DNA from: a virus
DNA: 45,331 nucleotides
IMG/VR virus record: IMGVR_UViG_3300050821_002885
Coordinates: 1 to 45,331 of that record
Strand: one strand, 5' to 3'
Shown: one piece after another, positions 30,616 through 41,034 of the stretch
Layout of the letters: each line of letters starts with the position of its first letter
How positions within the stretch are numbered: the first letter of the stretch is position 1
Translations under genes and position numbers: made by a program
Notes under the pieces: generated by a model
The model's input: the letters and a program-made list of their open reading frames with translations, nothing else
Databases searched by the model: none
What the model was told of the DNA's origin: nothing

Positions 30616-32347
30616 CTGGACCTCCCAACACACTACTGTCAAGAACAAACTGCCCCGAAGGCAGGCTAGGAGTAAACGTAGTGTCATCCTGGAGATACCC
30701 AAGCAATTCGTAGCGCATATGAAGACGGCCTATCTTTAATCCTTGCGCAGAGTTCCCAGTTGCTTGAAGGTACATCCTTCTAAATACTAGTGGCGCATGC
30801 CAATCCATTCTCCTAGGAAAAAGAGCGTTATTAGCCGTTGAACCATTCCAATTTTTGTTGTTCCAGTTAAATTGGTTCCAATTCGTAGGAGTCCCTACAG
30901 ATGCGATAGTAACTTGATCCAAAGGAACTACGTCTTGATTAAAAGCTGTAATAGTTGTGGATTGTCCTGACACAAGCGCCATGTGTAAAGTAGATTGAAT
31001 AATACAAAGCTCTGACATTTGATCTGTATCAGGCAGCGGCGAAGTCTGCCAAACATAAGAAAGTTGGTTTCCATTTTCAACAAAGGTACTTGTAAAAGAC
31101 TGGAAAGCGTCACTTTGAAAAATGATTGCTCCAGCTCCTTGAAGAGTAACTAGGAATGTATCCTGATAAGGGATACCAAGAGAAACCCCAGTCGTGTGTG
31201 GTCCTGACCAGAGCTGACGAACCGTATCATACCACCATTCTTGCTGCTGGGGCGTAGCTTCTCCATTTTGCATCTGAACTCTATAAATTCCCGTGTTGTA
31301 CATCGCACTAGCACGGGAAGGCACCAAAGCAAAAATGAAAGGAACAGTAACCCCCTCTCCATCTTTTCCTATAGGATCGCTTACCTTGGCGTTGAAATCA
31401 ATCAAGCGAATCCCATCAGGGGCCATGAACAAAAGACCCTTTTCAGTGGAAGTAATAGAATTTGGAGCAAATGTACCTGTTGCAACATTCAAAGAGTTCT
31501 TAGCTAAAGTTCCAAGCGCAGCATCTCCAGTGATCTGGTAAATGTTAGACACACCCTTGAACACCATCAAAGCTTGAATAATACCTCCGAGCTGATTGCT
31601 AAGCGCTAAGCCTGCCGAACATGTCAACGGAGTGTTATCGTCAAAAGTGATTACCTGATTTGCGTTCGTTATCTGCGTCGGAAGTTCCTCATCAGAAAAG
31701 TACGCTGCAGGTTGCGCATTCGGAGGGTTAACTAAAAAATAAGCCCGGCCATTAAAGTTGCTAACCCACTGTGGAGGAAAAATAAGAGGAGTAGGCGATG
31801 TATTAGTCGCAGTCCACGTCAAAGCAAAAGGATTGAGAACATCAATGATGCCAAAGAAAGACCCCGCAGCTCCAGTAAAACCTGGATGTACTACGACAAT
31901 TTTTGACCCCACCAGAACCATCGTCGGGGGATTCCAATTACCAAAAGTAGGTGGGCTAATAGGGGAATTCGCCGCAGTCGCACCCGTAATTGGAATAAAC
32001 GACTGGGTTGGCACATCATAACAAAAAGGCTCATCCCGACTGGGGTTGCGCGTGGTGGCCACCATGCCGTAGATGCGCGTTCCAACATTGAGCCAACACG
32101 ATATAAAGCTGGCATTTGGGTGCCCAAAATCAGGACCAAAATCAGGCCCGAAGTCTCCTCCTACAGAAGCACTAAGATCAACTAATTTAACTGCTGCTGG
32201 ACGACACTGCCATAAATTTTTAGTAGTAGGATCAGGAATAAGATTGGACAACGAAGACATGGCGCCAGGAAACGAAGTCGAAGAGTCAAGCGTATCCGAG
32301 GCCCCTTTGGGGCTCCAAACAAGGGGAGTGCCAGGGAGGGTGCTCAC
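30602..32347 (-). CDS. tail nozzle / DNA-stabilisation-like protein
   Basis: 581 aa starting at a GTG (AAGGTG upstream, ATGA-like overlap). No signal peptide. It has a repeated beta-propeller-like pattern: KIVVVHPGFTGAAGSFFGII, NGRAYFLVNPPNAQPAAYFS, IQALMVFKGVSNIYQITGDA, EKGLLFMAPDGIRLIDFNAK, EWWYDTVRQLWSGPH. This sequence style is that of podovirus packaged-DNA stabilisation (P22 gp10-like) or tail-tube B proteins. It probably closes the tail and binds the spike or fibres. The segment GDFGPDFGPDFG holds a short internal triplication. Confidence 0.7.
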   Translation of the reverse strand: MSTLPGTPLVWSPKGASDTLDSSTSFPGAMSSLSNLIPDPTTKNLWQCRPAAVKLVDLSASVGGDFGPDFGPDFGHPNASFISCWLNVGTRIYGMVATTRNPSRDEPFCYDVPTQSFIPITGATAANSPISPPTFGNWNPPTMVLVGSKIVVVHPGFTGAAGSFFGIIDVLNPFALTWTATNTSPTPLIFPPQWVSNFNGRAYFLVNPPNAQPAAYFSDEELPTQITNANQVITFDDNTPLTCSAGLALSNQLGGIIQALMVFKGVSNIYQITGDAALGTLAKNSLNVATGTFAPNSITSTEKGLLFMAPDGIRLIDFNAKVSDPIGKDGEGVTVPFIFALVPSRASAMYNTGIYRVQMQNGEATPQQQEWWYDTVRQLWSGPHTTGVSLGIPYQDTFLVTLQGAGAIIFQSDAFQSFTSTFVENGNQLSYVWQTSPLPDTDQMSELCIIQSTLHMALVSGQSTTITAFNQDVVPLDQVTIASVGTPTNWNQFNWNNKNWNGSTANNALFPRRMDWHAPLVFRRMYLQATGNSAQGLKIGRLHMRYELLGYLQDDTTFTPSLPSGQFVLDSSVLGGPDVLQ

Positions 32348-32538
32348 TTATTCACCTTGTCAAGCTCCATACGAAGCTGCGCGATTGTCTTGTTGGCCTC
32401 ATCGAGCGCAATGGCGAGACGGTTGTTCTCAACAATCAGCGCTCCGATCGTCGCGCCTAAACGCTGCTCGAGCGGCGCGAGTTGCTGCGCCGAGGCCGCG
32501 GTCACGAGTAGCAATAGAGCGATAACTGTGCGCGTCAT
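32344..32538 (-). CDS. exported coiled-coil peptide
   Basis: 64 aa from the ATG at 32538, overlapping the previous stop (ATGA). MTRTVIALLLLVTAASA is a signal peptide with an ASA cleavage site. The mature part (QQLAPLEQRLGATIGALIVE...QLRMELDKVNK) is one heptad helix. It may trimerise the exported fibre products encoded on both sides. An i-spanin is an alternative, but lysis genes are 10 kb away. Confidence 0.65.
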   Translation of the reverse strand: MTRTVIALLLLVTAASAQQLAPLEQRLGATIGALIVENNRLAIALDEANKTIAQLRMELDKVNK

Positions 32539-33650
32539 CCGTATACCCAATTCCCGCTAGCGCCGCTACACACGACAGGTTGAACAACCGCACCGGTCGT
32601 AGAGACGACAGATCCAAGCGCAGGAGATGCAACGCCATTAGAGACGATGGAGCGGAGTCCTAGTCTTGCCGCGGTACATGCGACGCCGGTCAATGTTCCT
32701 GATCCACTTATTGTATTGGTTGTCCCAGTCTGAACATACGGTGCGTTTAGTGTAAATGTAGAACTCAACACCCCGTTGGTGGCATCCCAAGACATGCACA
32801 CCGCACTGGTAATTTCGTAACATATCTTTTCTCCTGCGGGAATTTGAATGGCAGCCGTGGCGAAATGCCCCAACATACCGAGGCCAACCTCAATGTCTGT
32901 CCCCGGCGTATCATTAACTAACAGCCCATAATGCGCATTTAAAGTTGTGCCGGTTGGCGCGACCGCCAGAAAAGCTGTTATCGGGTTGGCAACATTCCCA
33001 GACAGAAAGACAGTGTAACAATTCCGGACTCCGACCGCACAATCTGCGCCATTATTCTGCAGATCAAATTCAGCCGATACCTTGAAGGCCCCAGTGTCGC
33101 CAGCGCCTATGACCAAATCATTTGCCATGCCCCATGTGTTTGCTCCTGCACTCGATCCCGTCGTTGCAGAATTGAACAAACAGACTTTCGAATTAGAAAA
33201 CCCACCAGGGCCGACTGGTGTCCCGGTTGAACCAGAGTTAAGGTTGCAATCGAACGTCACCATATACTCGGCGATGGAGGCATCAAATGTTGCCGTAGAT
33301 TTAAGGTACAATGCCGAACGCTGGTGATCTCCAGAAAGACACCCAATTAAAGGGCAATTTCTGTATATAGACCCGCTTCCAGAAGTATAAAATCCATTTG
33401 TCGGAACTACAGTTTGAAGATCAACAATGGGTTGAGGAAAAGCATTAGGCATCTGAACGGTAGCGGGAAAAAATGTAGCCTGTGCCATAATATCAAGGAG
33501 CGCTCGCAACGTAGCCGCCGTATTACAGCCGTTTCCGCAACTCGTAAGCATGCTATTTATATCAGCATTGACCTGTGCCTGCGTAAGCTGAGCTTTTGCA
33601 GGACTAAGCAGCAAAAACAGACCAAGCAAGGCAATAAGGAACTTTTTCAT
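32535..33650 (-). CDS. exported Cys-rich fibre or receptor-binding protein
   Basis: 371 aa from the ATG at 33650. The N terminus MKKFLIALLGLFLLLSPAKA is a textbook signal peptide, with cleavage before QLT. The mature part has an adaptor-like helix with Cys pairs (SMLTSCGNGCNTAATLRALL) and then a jelly-roll-like beta domain with about ten more Cys (CPLIGC, DCAVGVRNCY). Paired cysteines fit disulfide formation in the periplasm. It lies between the tail adaptor and the coiled-coil gene with overlaps on both sides. Confidence 0.7.
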   Translation of the reverse strand: MKKFLIALLGLFLLLSPAKAQLTQAQVNADINSMLTSCGNGCNTAATLRALLDIMAQATFFPATVQMPNAFPQPIVDLQTVVPTNGFYTSGSGSIYRNCPLIGCLSGDHQRSALYLKSTATFDASIAEYMVTFDCNLNSGSTGTPVGPGGFSNSKVCLFNSATTGSSAGANTWGMANDLVIGAGDTGAFKVSAEFDLQNNGADCAVGVRNCYTVFLSGNVANPITAFLAVAPTGTTLNAHYGLLVNDTPGTDIEVGLGMLGHFATAAIQIPAGEKICYEITSAVCMSWDATNGVLSSTFTLNAPYVQTGTTNTISGSGTLTGVACTAARLGLRSIVSNGVASPALGSVVSTTGAVVQPVVCSGASGNWVYG

Positions 33651-33651
33651 T

Positions 33652-34365
33652 TCACCATCCAATATTCTTAGTGTTTTTCAAACGATCAAAACTTCTGCCG
33701 AAACGACGCCGATCCAGCCCGACCGTCTTCACAGCTCCCTCGCGATCGCTGACATTGCGGAGGTACGCCTTCAAAAGAGAACGCGCCCCGAGCGGGTGTT
33801 GCTCCTCATTATCCCCCATGTATTCAGCCTGCCGCTGGTCCCCAGTCAACCCCATGAGGAGACCAGCCGTCCACCGGATCAAAATCTGGGTGTTGAGAAA
33901 CCAAGGAACCATAGTCGACGTTTCTGGTGTTGCAATATCCGGCATCTGCTTCTGGTAGCGATGCGTCACCGGAAACTGCCCCGAGGGCGGCGGCCACAAC
34001 AGTATTTGAGCTGGTGATACTGACAAGTTTGTTGCATAAAACTGAGGAAAATTCTGAAACCCCGGCGTCTGTACAAGCCAATCGTATTCCGCTAATGTGA
34101 TCTGAATCATCGGATACGGAACTCCGTTGATGGTATAGAATATGTCGTCCTTACCATCAACAACCCGAGTACGAAGATAATCAGATGGAAGATTGTTGAC
34201 TGTGTTAGTTGTATAAGACTGCGTTCCCATAGCAGCATCCAAATCCCAATTCATGCACAAATCTTGGAGGCATGAATTGAGATATTGGCCAGACTGGCTC
34301 GTAAAGCCGGGGCACTTCGCCTCCTGCCTAGCTAGACTGCATATTTGCTGCGCTTGCAGGGGCAT
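33652..34365 (-). CDS. head-to-tail adaptor / tail-tube A-like protein
   Basis: 237 aa. MPLQAQQICSLARQEAKCPG at the start, a DFYLRTRV-like segment (SDYLRTRVVDGKDDIFYTIN), IQITLAEYDWLVQTPGFQNF and LLWPPPSG are typical of podovirus tail accessory factors that bind the portal ring (gp4/gp11 types). The C-terminal RRFGRSFDRLKNTKNIGW is basic. It follows the coiled-coil gene with 38 bases of overlap. Confidence 0.75.
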   Translation of the reverse strand: MPLQAQQICSLARQEAKCPGFTSQSGQYLNSCLQDLCMNWDLDAAMGTQSYTTNTVNNLPSDYLRTRVVDGKDDIFYTINGVPYPMIQITLAEYDWLVQTPGFQNFPQFYATNLSVSPAQILLWPPPSGQFPVTHRYQKQMPDIATPETSTMVPWFLNTQILIRWTAGLLMGLTGDQRQAEYMGDNEEQHPLGARSLLKAYLRNVSDREGAVKTVGLDRRRFGRSFDRLKNTKNIGW

Positions 34366-34792
34366 TCAGAAGTTCCTCATACTCTTCAATTTCGTTTTCA
34401 ATCTTGGCGATGCTCTCTTTGTATTTCTTCATGTTGACTTCTGCAATTCCCTTCTGTGACTCCTCCTGTGGACTCAACTTGTGAGGACCTTTCTTGCCTT
34501 TAGCTTCCCAAGCGGCCTGCGACCGGCCCTCGATTTTATTGTAGTCTTCAACCAACTGCGCCAAAAATTTCTTTTCATGGGCCAGTCCAAGTACCAAGTC
34601 TTTCTTCTTGTAGAACGCTTCTTGCCTGTCAGATACTCGCCCAATCTTATCCATGAGATGATTAAAGGCATGTTCCGGCTGCTCCTGTCCAAGATACGTC
34701 TGCAATACGATACTTCTATGCGGAGGTATCTGAGTTGACACAGTTATTGCAACCGCCAACTCATCTGGCGTCTTCGTATGCGGGGTTTCCAT
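34328..34792 (-). CDS. 154-aa coiled-coil structural protein
   Basis: AGGAG before the ATG. The N terminus is folded (ELAVAITVSTQIPPHRSIVL) and the remainder is a long charged coiled coil (KKYKESIAKIENEIEEYEEL). It overlaps the adaptor gene. Possibly a head-completion or assembly chaperone; no family recognised. Confidence 0.65.
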   Translation of the reverse strand: METPHTKTPDELAVAITVSTQIPPHRSIVLQTYLGQEQPEHAFNHLMDKIGRVSDRQEAFYKKKDLVLGLAHEKKFLAQLVEDYNKIEGRSQAAWEAKGKKGPHKLSPQEESQKGIAEVNMKKYKESIAKIENEIEEYEELLNAPASAANMQSS

Positions 34793-34804
34793 AAAAGCTC
34801 CTGT

Positions 34805-35266
34805 TTACACTCCTAGCAAGGATGAATTTGGCATGTACTGATGCCGTGGCCCAATAGTCAAATTCCGAGGCCCGCGGTAGAACTGACGAACTGACTCGCT
34901 GCGCCCCCGCCCGTCCAACTCGTCTTGATGCTCCCACGTTCGCCACATCTGCTCAAACAGAACGCACGCAACGGACTTCTTCACGGGGTAAGTGTAGCCG
35001 TGAAAATATTGGACCCCGTCGATTGTTGCTCCCGGGCACCACGGTGCCACGTCAATTTGGACGTGGATGATCTCTTCGTCCGGTATACTTGCCGAACGCG
35101 CTTCTGACAGCGCCTTAGCAAAATACTCATCCCGAGCCTGCTTAGACAGCTCGGTAACGACTTGCTTGCGCGCATCAGCTCGAAGCTCCTGAATCTCCTC
35201 ATCTGTAAGAATTTGAAGATTGAGAGGAAGCTTCTCACGATCAATCGGGGTTTCTTTTTTGGTCAT
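34805..35266 (-). CDS. 153-aa structural-region protein
   Basis: ATG at 35266, overlapping the upstream stop as ATGA. The first half is charged helix (EEIQELRADARKQVVTELSK); the second half is beta-rich (HVQIDVAPWCPGATIDGVQY, then FHGYTYPV) with RGPRNLTIGP near the end. A similar arrangement is seen in many podovirus-like metagenomic genomes between capsid and tail adaptor. Unknown head-tail connector role. Confidence 0.65.
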   Translation of the reverse strand: MTKKETPIDREKLPLNLQILTDEEIQELRADARKQVVTELSKQARDEYFAKALSEARSASIPDEEIIHVQIDVAPWCPGATIDGVQYFHGYTYPVKKSVACVLFEQMWRTWEHQDELDGRGRSESVRQFYRGPRNLTIGPRHQYMPNSSLLGV

Positions 35267-35607
35267 GGATTCCACAAAGTCCCGCCAATGTTAATTGCTT
35301 GCCGCGAGACAAGAATTGGCCAACCCGCCGTCGCGTCAACCATCACGATATCACCGGGGAAAGTCTTAAGCACACCCCGGTTTGGAACATATAGAAGACC
35401 GTTCTGCGTGAAAGCCCCAGGCATAGCCGTAACAGAAGACAAAATGGGGGTGTTGAGAGCCCCCACCACAGGATCAGGCGGCACATTCTGCCGATCGTCA
35501 AAAATGAGTGCCGCGATAGTAGCGATGTCCGCCGCAGCCATCTGGTTACTGATGACAAGAGTAGTCAAACCAGTGGTTGAAAGCGTTCCGCCTGTCGAAG
35601 TAGCCAT
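35263..35607 (-). CDS. 114-aa head protein candidate
   Basis: Strong GGAGG before the ATG. Beta-rich and uncharged (MATSTGGTLSTTGLTTLVIS...), with AADIATIAALIFDDRQNVPP. Directly downstream of the capsid gene with overlapping ends. Could be a capsid decoration or head-completion protein. Confidence 0.6.
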   Translation of the reverse strand: MATSTGGTLSTTGLTTLVISNQMAAADIATIAALIFDDRQNVPPDPVVGALNTPILSSVTAMPGAFTQNGLLYVPNRGVLKTFPGDIVMVDATAGWPILVSRQAINIGGTLWNP

Positions 35608-35885
35608 TAACCGCCTCCAGTCGAGAACGCTTGAATCTGCGCGAGATTAGCCGCAACGTTCATCTGCGCAGCAATGTCTGCAGCCATGGCATTCGTCAAC
35701 GTGGTCACGTCAGCCGTCAAAAACGTCTTGGTCACCTGACCGACCGGCGTAGCATTGAAAAAAGTCTTACGCTGCGCGCCGCCGGCCGCCGCCATCCCCA
35801 CGGAAGCGGCAGTGTTGCCGCTCATAGGACCCATACCGTCACCCACCCAATCGACGTTCACCTGATACGTGATTCTATAGCTCAT
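35607..35885 (-). CDS. 92-aa head protein candidate
   Basis: GGAGAG before the ATG, 13 bases after the capsid stop. MSYRITYQVNVDWVGDGMGP, then Ala/Gly/Thr-rich helices (DVTTLTNAMAADIAAQMNVA). Located next to the capsid gene, suggesting a small capsid-associated protein. No family recognised. Confidence 0.6.
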   Translation of the reverse strand: MSYRITYQVNVDWVGDGMGPMSGNTAASVGMAAAGGAQRKTFFNATPVGQVTKTFLTADVTTLTNAMAADIAAQMNVAANLAQIQAFSTGGG

Positions 35886-35897
35886 GATGCTCTCCGA

Positions 35898-37241
35898 TCA
35901 GCCGAAGGTGGCGCTGAAGGCGGACGTGGATTCGATCCGCATAAAGAACTGCTGATTCGAGATCAACGTCCCATAGAAGTTTTTCCAGCCTATCACTCGG
36001 AGCTGATTAAGAGGATCGCTCTTATCTGGCTCCTTCAAATAGGTCATTTTGATCGTATCGAGCACGACCTGCGCATAAGCCCCGCGTCCGAAGATGAACG
36101 TCGGATAGATCGTCAATCCCGTAGCTACCGGGGCCGGCGGGGTCTGCGCAAGACCAAGACCTGTGATTGTCACCACAGCTCCCGGAGCGAGCTGCGTTGC
36201 CTGTCCCGCAAGAGGACCTGTAGTCGGACCGGAAGCAGTAAGACCAAGATTAAATGGAGTGTTGGTCAACCCAATATAAACGCTGTAAGTGAACCCTGCC
36301 GTAGAAGGTAGAGTCACCTGAAGCGCACCGTTGGCTGCGGGAGTCACAGAAGGTGTAACTTGATAGATGCGCGACTCGTACTGATTCTGAATGTCTGATC
36401 CCGTAACGACAACAAAATAAGGGGAGTTGGCCAGCGTCCCACCACCCACCGCAACAGGAGTAGCAACGGCAGCAACGCCAGTAAACGTCGGAACCATATT
36501 GGTCTGACAGAACCGGATACCCCGCCACTCACCGACTTCATAATTATAAAGACGGTTTAGATCGCTGTAGCTCCAAGCCGTCACGATCGTCTGGTTTTCC
36601 GAGAGATCACCGTAAGGGAACGGATGCCCCACCGCTACATAGTGCGGCATCTTACGCGGGTTATTGGACGCCTTAGCGCCACCCGCGTCCGCCTGCAACT
36701 TCATATCGGTCATCTCGTCACCCATAAACCGAGGGGCTCCGAGATTGATCAACATAGCCGAGGCACGATTAATTTCGTGGGGGTTAAGAACATCACCAGA
36801 GGCAAGAGCAAAACGAGAGCCACGACTGTTAACATAGTTAATTTGGCTGCCCGCCAGAAGGTTCTGAAACGTATTACGTTCCATCGTTTCCGCAATTTGC
36901 AAACCAATCAACTCGGTTGCTTTTTTGAATAGCGGATGCTTAATCGTCATCTCCGCTACGTCCGTAATGGTAATTTTATCTCCCCACTGTTGCGCCTGCG
37001 CACTGACCTGTTGAAGGGTCATACTTTGACCGATCGGAGGCACACCTTCCGAAAGAGGAGCAAACGGCAACGGCACACGCGGGTAACGGCTCGCCGTGTA
37101 AGTTGTACCACTTCCCTTCGGGAGTGTCGCTGGATCACCGAACTGATAAACAACAAGCTGCCGACGTGCCAAAGGCAACGTCTTATCGGCGATGTACTGG
37201 CTTATGTCACCAGAAAACTGAGAAGCTATATTTACGGGCAT
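35898..37241 (-). CDS. major capsid protein, N4-gp56 type, with Ig-like insertion
   Basis: 447 aa behind AGGAGAG. Diagnostic features of the N4-gp56 capsid family: the GDKITITDVAEMTIKHPLFK segment (residues 92-111), followed by ELIGLQIAETMERNTFQNLL, and later FRWIG-like capsid core strands ending GWKNFYGTLISNQQFFMRIE. Residues about 253-368 form an inserted beta-sandwich (PYFVVVTGSDIQNQYESRIY, VTPAANGALQVTLPSTAGFT, YSVYIGLTN) resembling an Ig/fibronectin domain that would sit on the capsid surface. Confidence 0.88.
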   Translation of the reverse strand: MPVNIASQFSGDISQYIADKTLPLARRQLVVYQFGDPATLPKGSGTTYTASRYPRVPLPFAPLSEGVPPIGQSMTLQQVSAQAQQWGDKITITDVAEMTIKHPLFKKATELIGLQIAETMERNTFQNLLAGSQINYVNSRGSRFALASGDVLNPHEINRASAMLINLGAPRFMGDEMTDMKLQADAGGAKASNNPRKMPHYVAVGHPFPYGDLSENQTIVTAWSYSDLNRLYNYEVGEWRGIRFCQTNMVPTFTGVAAVATPVAVGGGTLANSPYFVVVTGSDIQNQYESRIYQVTPSVTPAANGALQVTLPSTAGFTYSVYIGLTNTPFNLGLTASGPTTGPLAGQATQLAPGAVVTITGLGLAQTPPAPVATGLTIYPTFIFGRGAYAQVVLDTIKMTYLKEPDKSDPLNQLRVIGWKNFYGTLISNQQFFMRIESTSAFSATFG

Positions 37242-37281
37242 TTACCGCTCTCCTAAGTTAAGGCGGTGAATGACCACCGCC

Positions 37282-38049
<768 letters not shown>

Positions 38050-38120
38050 TTCACTCTCCAGTGCGATAACGAGCACAAGTCGGGTGTGCGGTGACGGGCA
38101 CAACTCGAGGCGGGTTGCAC

Positions 38121-38149
38121 ACTTAAGAACAAAATAGGAAAAAAGTCAA
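38121..38149 (-). promoter_or_regulatory. possible promoter of the capsid operon
   Basis: On the minus strand TTGACT (38144-38149), a 17-base T-rich spacer and TTAAGT (38121-38126) lie in the 108-base gap between spike and scaffold, the largest gap in the head region. The -35 is good and the -10 weak. It would give separate control of scaffold and capsid. Confidence 0.4.
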
Positions 38150-38157
38150 GACTCCTC

Positions 38158-41022
38158 CTACAAAGCGAACAATACGACCCAATTGTTGGATGCGTTACAT
38201 ACCGCCTTGACCTTGTTAGCGCCGGTTCCCGCCGCATTGATCGTAGCGCCAGGCGTTGCCGTCGAGCTGTCAAGAATGGTAGCCGTCACCCCGGAGATAC
38301 CACTCTGACAGGCCGGCAGCAGGAATTGCGCCGGGGCCGATCCTAACGCCGATCCCGTCGTAAAAATTCCGAGATCAGTCTTCGGAACTCCGTATCCCAC
38401 GACGGGAAGTGGCTGCAGAGGAAACCGACCTGTGACGCTGGCCGTATTTGATAGCGTCATCTGGTTCGGATTGGAACCGCTGCCATTCGTGACAGTAGCC
38501 ACCTTCGTCCCCGTCGCTATTGGCCAATTCGTTCCGGAATCGTTTGAATTACCGGTGTATTGATATGTCCTCAAAATGTCGCCCACGGAGAATAAAGCAG
38601 CGATCCCCTCACCAAAAGATGATTGATTAGGGCTTCCATTAACATTCCCCAACCCACTAATGTTAGTGACCCTAGTGGACCCAGCAGCAAAATCTCCAAA
38701 CAATGTGACCATTGGCATGAAGACGTTGGCGTGAACTAGAAATGTGGCTCCTGTAAGAGCGGCACCATTTGCTATATTATTGGTGACGCAAGCTCCATTA
38801 GCATCAAGCGTCATATTATTCATTTGCCGAGTTGTAATAGTGTATGGGCCACCACCGGCTATAGCGGTAACAACATAGAGGGTTCCAGTGTTCTGATGAA
38901 ACCAGATATCTCCAACAGCAGTATTAAAGTTATCATTTCCGACTGCTTGGGCTCCTATCGAGTAACCGAAAGTCATTGTATCGCAACCTGAGATCGCTGC
39001 ACCTGTGGTGATCTGTCCATTTATATTGTGCAAGTCATTTGAAGTTCCTTGCGGTCTAAGTCCAAAGTCCAAAGTTGCGCCGTAGATATCGATCAGACCT
39101 CCTATTGCCTGCGTATATTGTATACGCCTTGCGTTGTTCACAAATTGAGGATATTTTCGTAAAAGAACGGCGCCGCCGCCAACGGTAGGAGCGGTAAGAG
39201 AACCTGAGGGGATTTGATTTTTCCAATCAACAAAATGATTGGGGGTGCTATTTAACGTCTCCTGCACCGCAGAATTTCCCATAAACAACGACCCAGCAAA
39301 TGTGCTCGCAGCCTGGACGCCACCCGTCGTATCATTCAGACCGCTGGCGTCAACCCTCTGAAACCCCTGCCATGATCCGCCATCATTGATTATGTACGGA
39401 GCATTGGCGCCGCTGTTAACTAACGTTTGCATCCGCGACCAACCATTCAGAGAGCAGTTTTTCATCGTGAGTACAGTGCTTCCGGTAATATCGAGAAAAG
39501 CCGCCGGAGACGAACCATGAAGCCAATCGTAAAAATTTATTTGACAATTCTCCAACTGAATATCACCACTGAACGCTCCAAATCCTGTAAACGATCCTAT
39601 ACGAACTAGCTCCTCAGAATACAAATCTTTACAAGCGAAATACCCTTGGTTTAGCATACGTATATTAAAATACTGATACGCATTACCAACATGTATATTG
39701 TCGCATTGAAGTATCAAAGTCCCATTTTGTTCTCCAAATGTATTATTGGAAAGAAGGGTATGAACACCACTTGAACTAATATTAGTAAATTGAACGTTAC
39801 GGGATTGGCTTTGAGAGATAGAAATGCAATAGGTAGAATGAGTACAAAGAATTTTATCAAACTTCATAAAATCACCGTTACCGTCAGTATTACCCGGCTG
39901 AACTACTATACCAACCGCAAAACCTTCGATAGTAAGGTTTATAAATTCAATATCACTCGAATTATTTTTAGCGTTAGCTGGAGGACTCACACTATATTGA
40001 TTCACAATACCCGTCCACGACGGGTAAGTAACATTCGGATAGTACGTAGTTTGTACCCCTAAATTGTCACTATAGGCATCAACACATATTGCCGCGTAAG
40101 GAGTATATCGCGTCAGCCCTCCAGATGGTCCTGGGTTACTAAATCCCGTGACAGGGTTGTTGCCCCCCGGAACCAAACCGACATCTAACCATGCAGAATC
40201 AGCAGATGGATACGCCGCTCCAATCACAGGAGAATTTGGAGGACCTCCGCTCCCACCCCTAGATAACACCCAATCAGTCCATTGAAAATTTGCCCCTAAA
40301 AATCTTATGCCCCGTATTGCTGACAAACGCGCGCCTTGAAAGTTAACAGCGCATCGATCAGTCTTAGTCGGGAGTATCCAAACAGCTCCACCCTGCATTG
40401 AAGCGCTTAAATATGACCCGCGTTCTGCTTCATTACAAGTAACCAACGATACAGAGCTAAGAGCGCTATTATTTCCTCCGTACCCCATATGAATCGTGTC
40501 AGTTGTTTTATACTTCCCGTCAGCAAGGCATACTGCGGCAAATCCGTAGCGTATGGCATAATCAACTGCAGCTTGAATAGCTGCTGTTGCATCTGTAGTG
40601 TTGTCCCCGAGTGCGCCAAACTCACAAGTCTTAACAGGAGATGTTGAATACACCGGTTCCCAATAAATTCCCCCATTCAAAATTTCCCCGTACAACCCTG
40701 CCGGAGTAGACGTGCCCCGACTAAAAAGAAGCCCACAATTGGATTGACCAGCCGTTACAGGCTGCGTTCCAGACATGGAAGTCACATAAATAATCTGAAT
40801 CGGTGTAGGAATCGTTGCAGCAGAGAGAGCTGCAGGAGTCGCTACAACCATGGTAGTGTTCGTCGCCGCAGGAGAAGGAAAATCCTGCTTCCCGGCCAAC
40901 GCCGAATTCAACTGCGCCGCAGGAAGCGTCTGCCCGGATACAAAATTTCCAGGGGTTTGGGCATAAACAAAAGAGGCAGTCAACAAGAGTAAAAAAAGAC
41001 TCAGAAAGCGGGCTCGAAACAT
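38158..41022 (-). CDS. tail spike with Sec signal peptide and pectate-lyase-like beta helix
   Basis: 954 aa behind AAGGG. FLSLFLLLLTASFVYA is a signal peptide cleaved before QTPG. It is followed by a fibre adaptor motif (FVSGQTLPAAQLNSALAG), then the pectate-lyase-3 start CEFGALGDNTTDATAAIQAA (near 130-150) and PADG-like CLADGKYKTTDTIHMGYG. The body is a long beta-helix with about 17 Cys, unusual for a cytoplasmically folded spike. The C terminus (SGISGVTATILDSSTATPGA) is a cap. It probably degrades or binds a surface glycan; active-site residues cannot be assigned. Confidence 0.8.
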   Translation of the reverse strand: MFRARFLSLFLLLLTASFVYAQTPGNFVSGQTLPAAQLNSALAGKQDFPSPAATNTTMVVATPAALSAATIPTPIQIIYVTSMSGTQPVTAGQSNCGLLFSRGTSTPAGLYGEILNGGIYWEPVYSTSPVKTCEFGALGDNTTDATAAIQAAVDYAIRYGFAAVCLADGKYKTTDTIHMGYGGNNSALSSVSLVTCNEAERGSYLSASMQGGAVWILPTKTDRCAVNFQGARLSAIRGIRFLGANFQWTDWVLSRGGSGGPPNSPVIGAAYPSADSAWLDVGLVPGGNNPVTGFSNPGPSGGLTRYTPYAAICVDAYSDNLGVQTTYYPNVTYPSWTGIVNQYSVSPPANAKNNSSDIEFINLTIEGFAVGIVVQPGNTDGNGDFMKFDKILCTHSTYCISISQSQSRNVQFTNISSSGVHTLLSNNTFGEQNGTLILQCDNIHVGNAYQYFNIRMLNQGYFACKDLYSEELVRIGSFTGFGAFSGDIQLENCQINFYDWLHGSSPAAFLDITGSTVLTMKNCSLNGWSRMQTLVNSGANAPYIINDGGSWQGFQRVDASGLNDTTGGVQAASTFAGSLFMGNSAVQETLNSTPNHFVDWKNQIPSGSLTAPTVGGGAVLLRKYPQFVNNARRIQYTQAIGGLIDIYGATLDFGLRPQGTSNDLHNINGQITTGAAISGCDTMTFGYSIGAQAVGNDNFNTAVGDIWFHQNTGTLYVVTAIAGGGPYTITTRQMNNMTLDANGACVTNNIANGAALTGATFLVHANVFMPMVTLFGDFAAGSTRVTNISGLGNVNGSPNQSSFGEGIAALFSVGDILRTYQYTGNSNDSGTNWPIATGTKVATVTNGSGSNPNQMTLSNTASVTGRFPLQPLPVVGYGVPKTDLGIFTTGSALGSAPAQFLLPACQSGISGVTATILDSSTATPGATINAAGTGANKVKAVCNASNNWVVLFAL

Positions 41023-41034
41023 CAGCTTTTCCCT

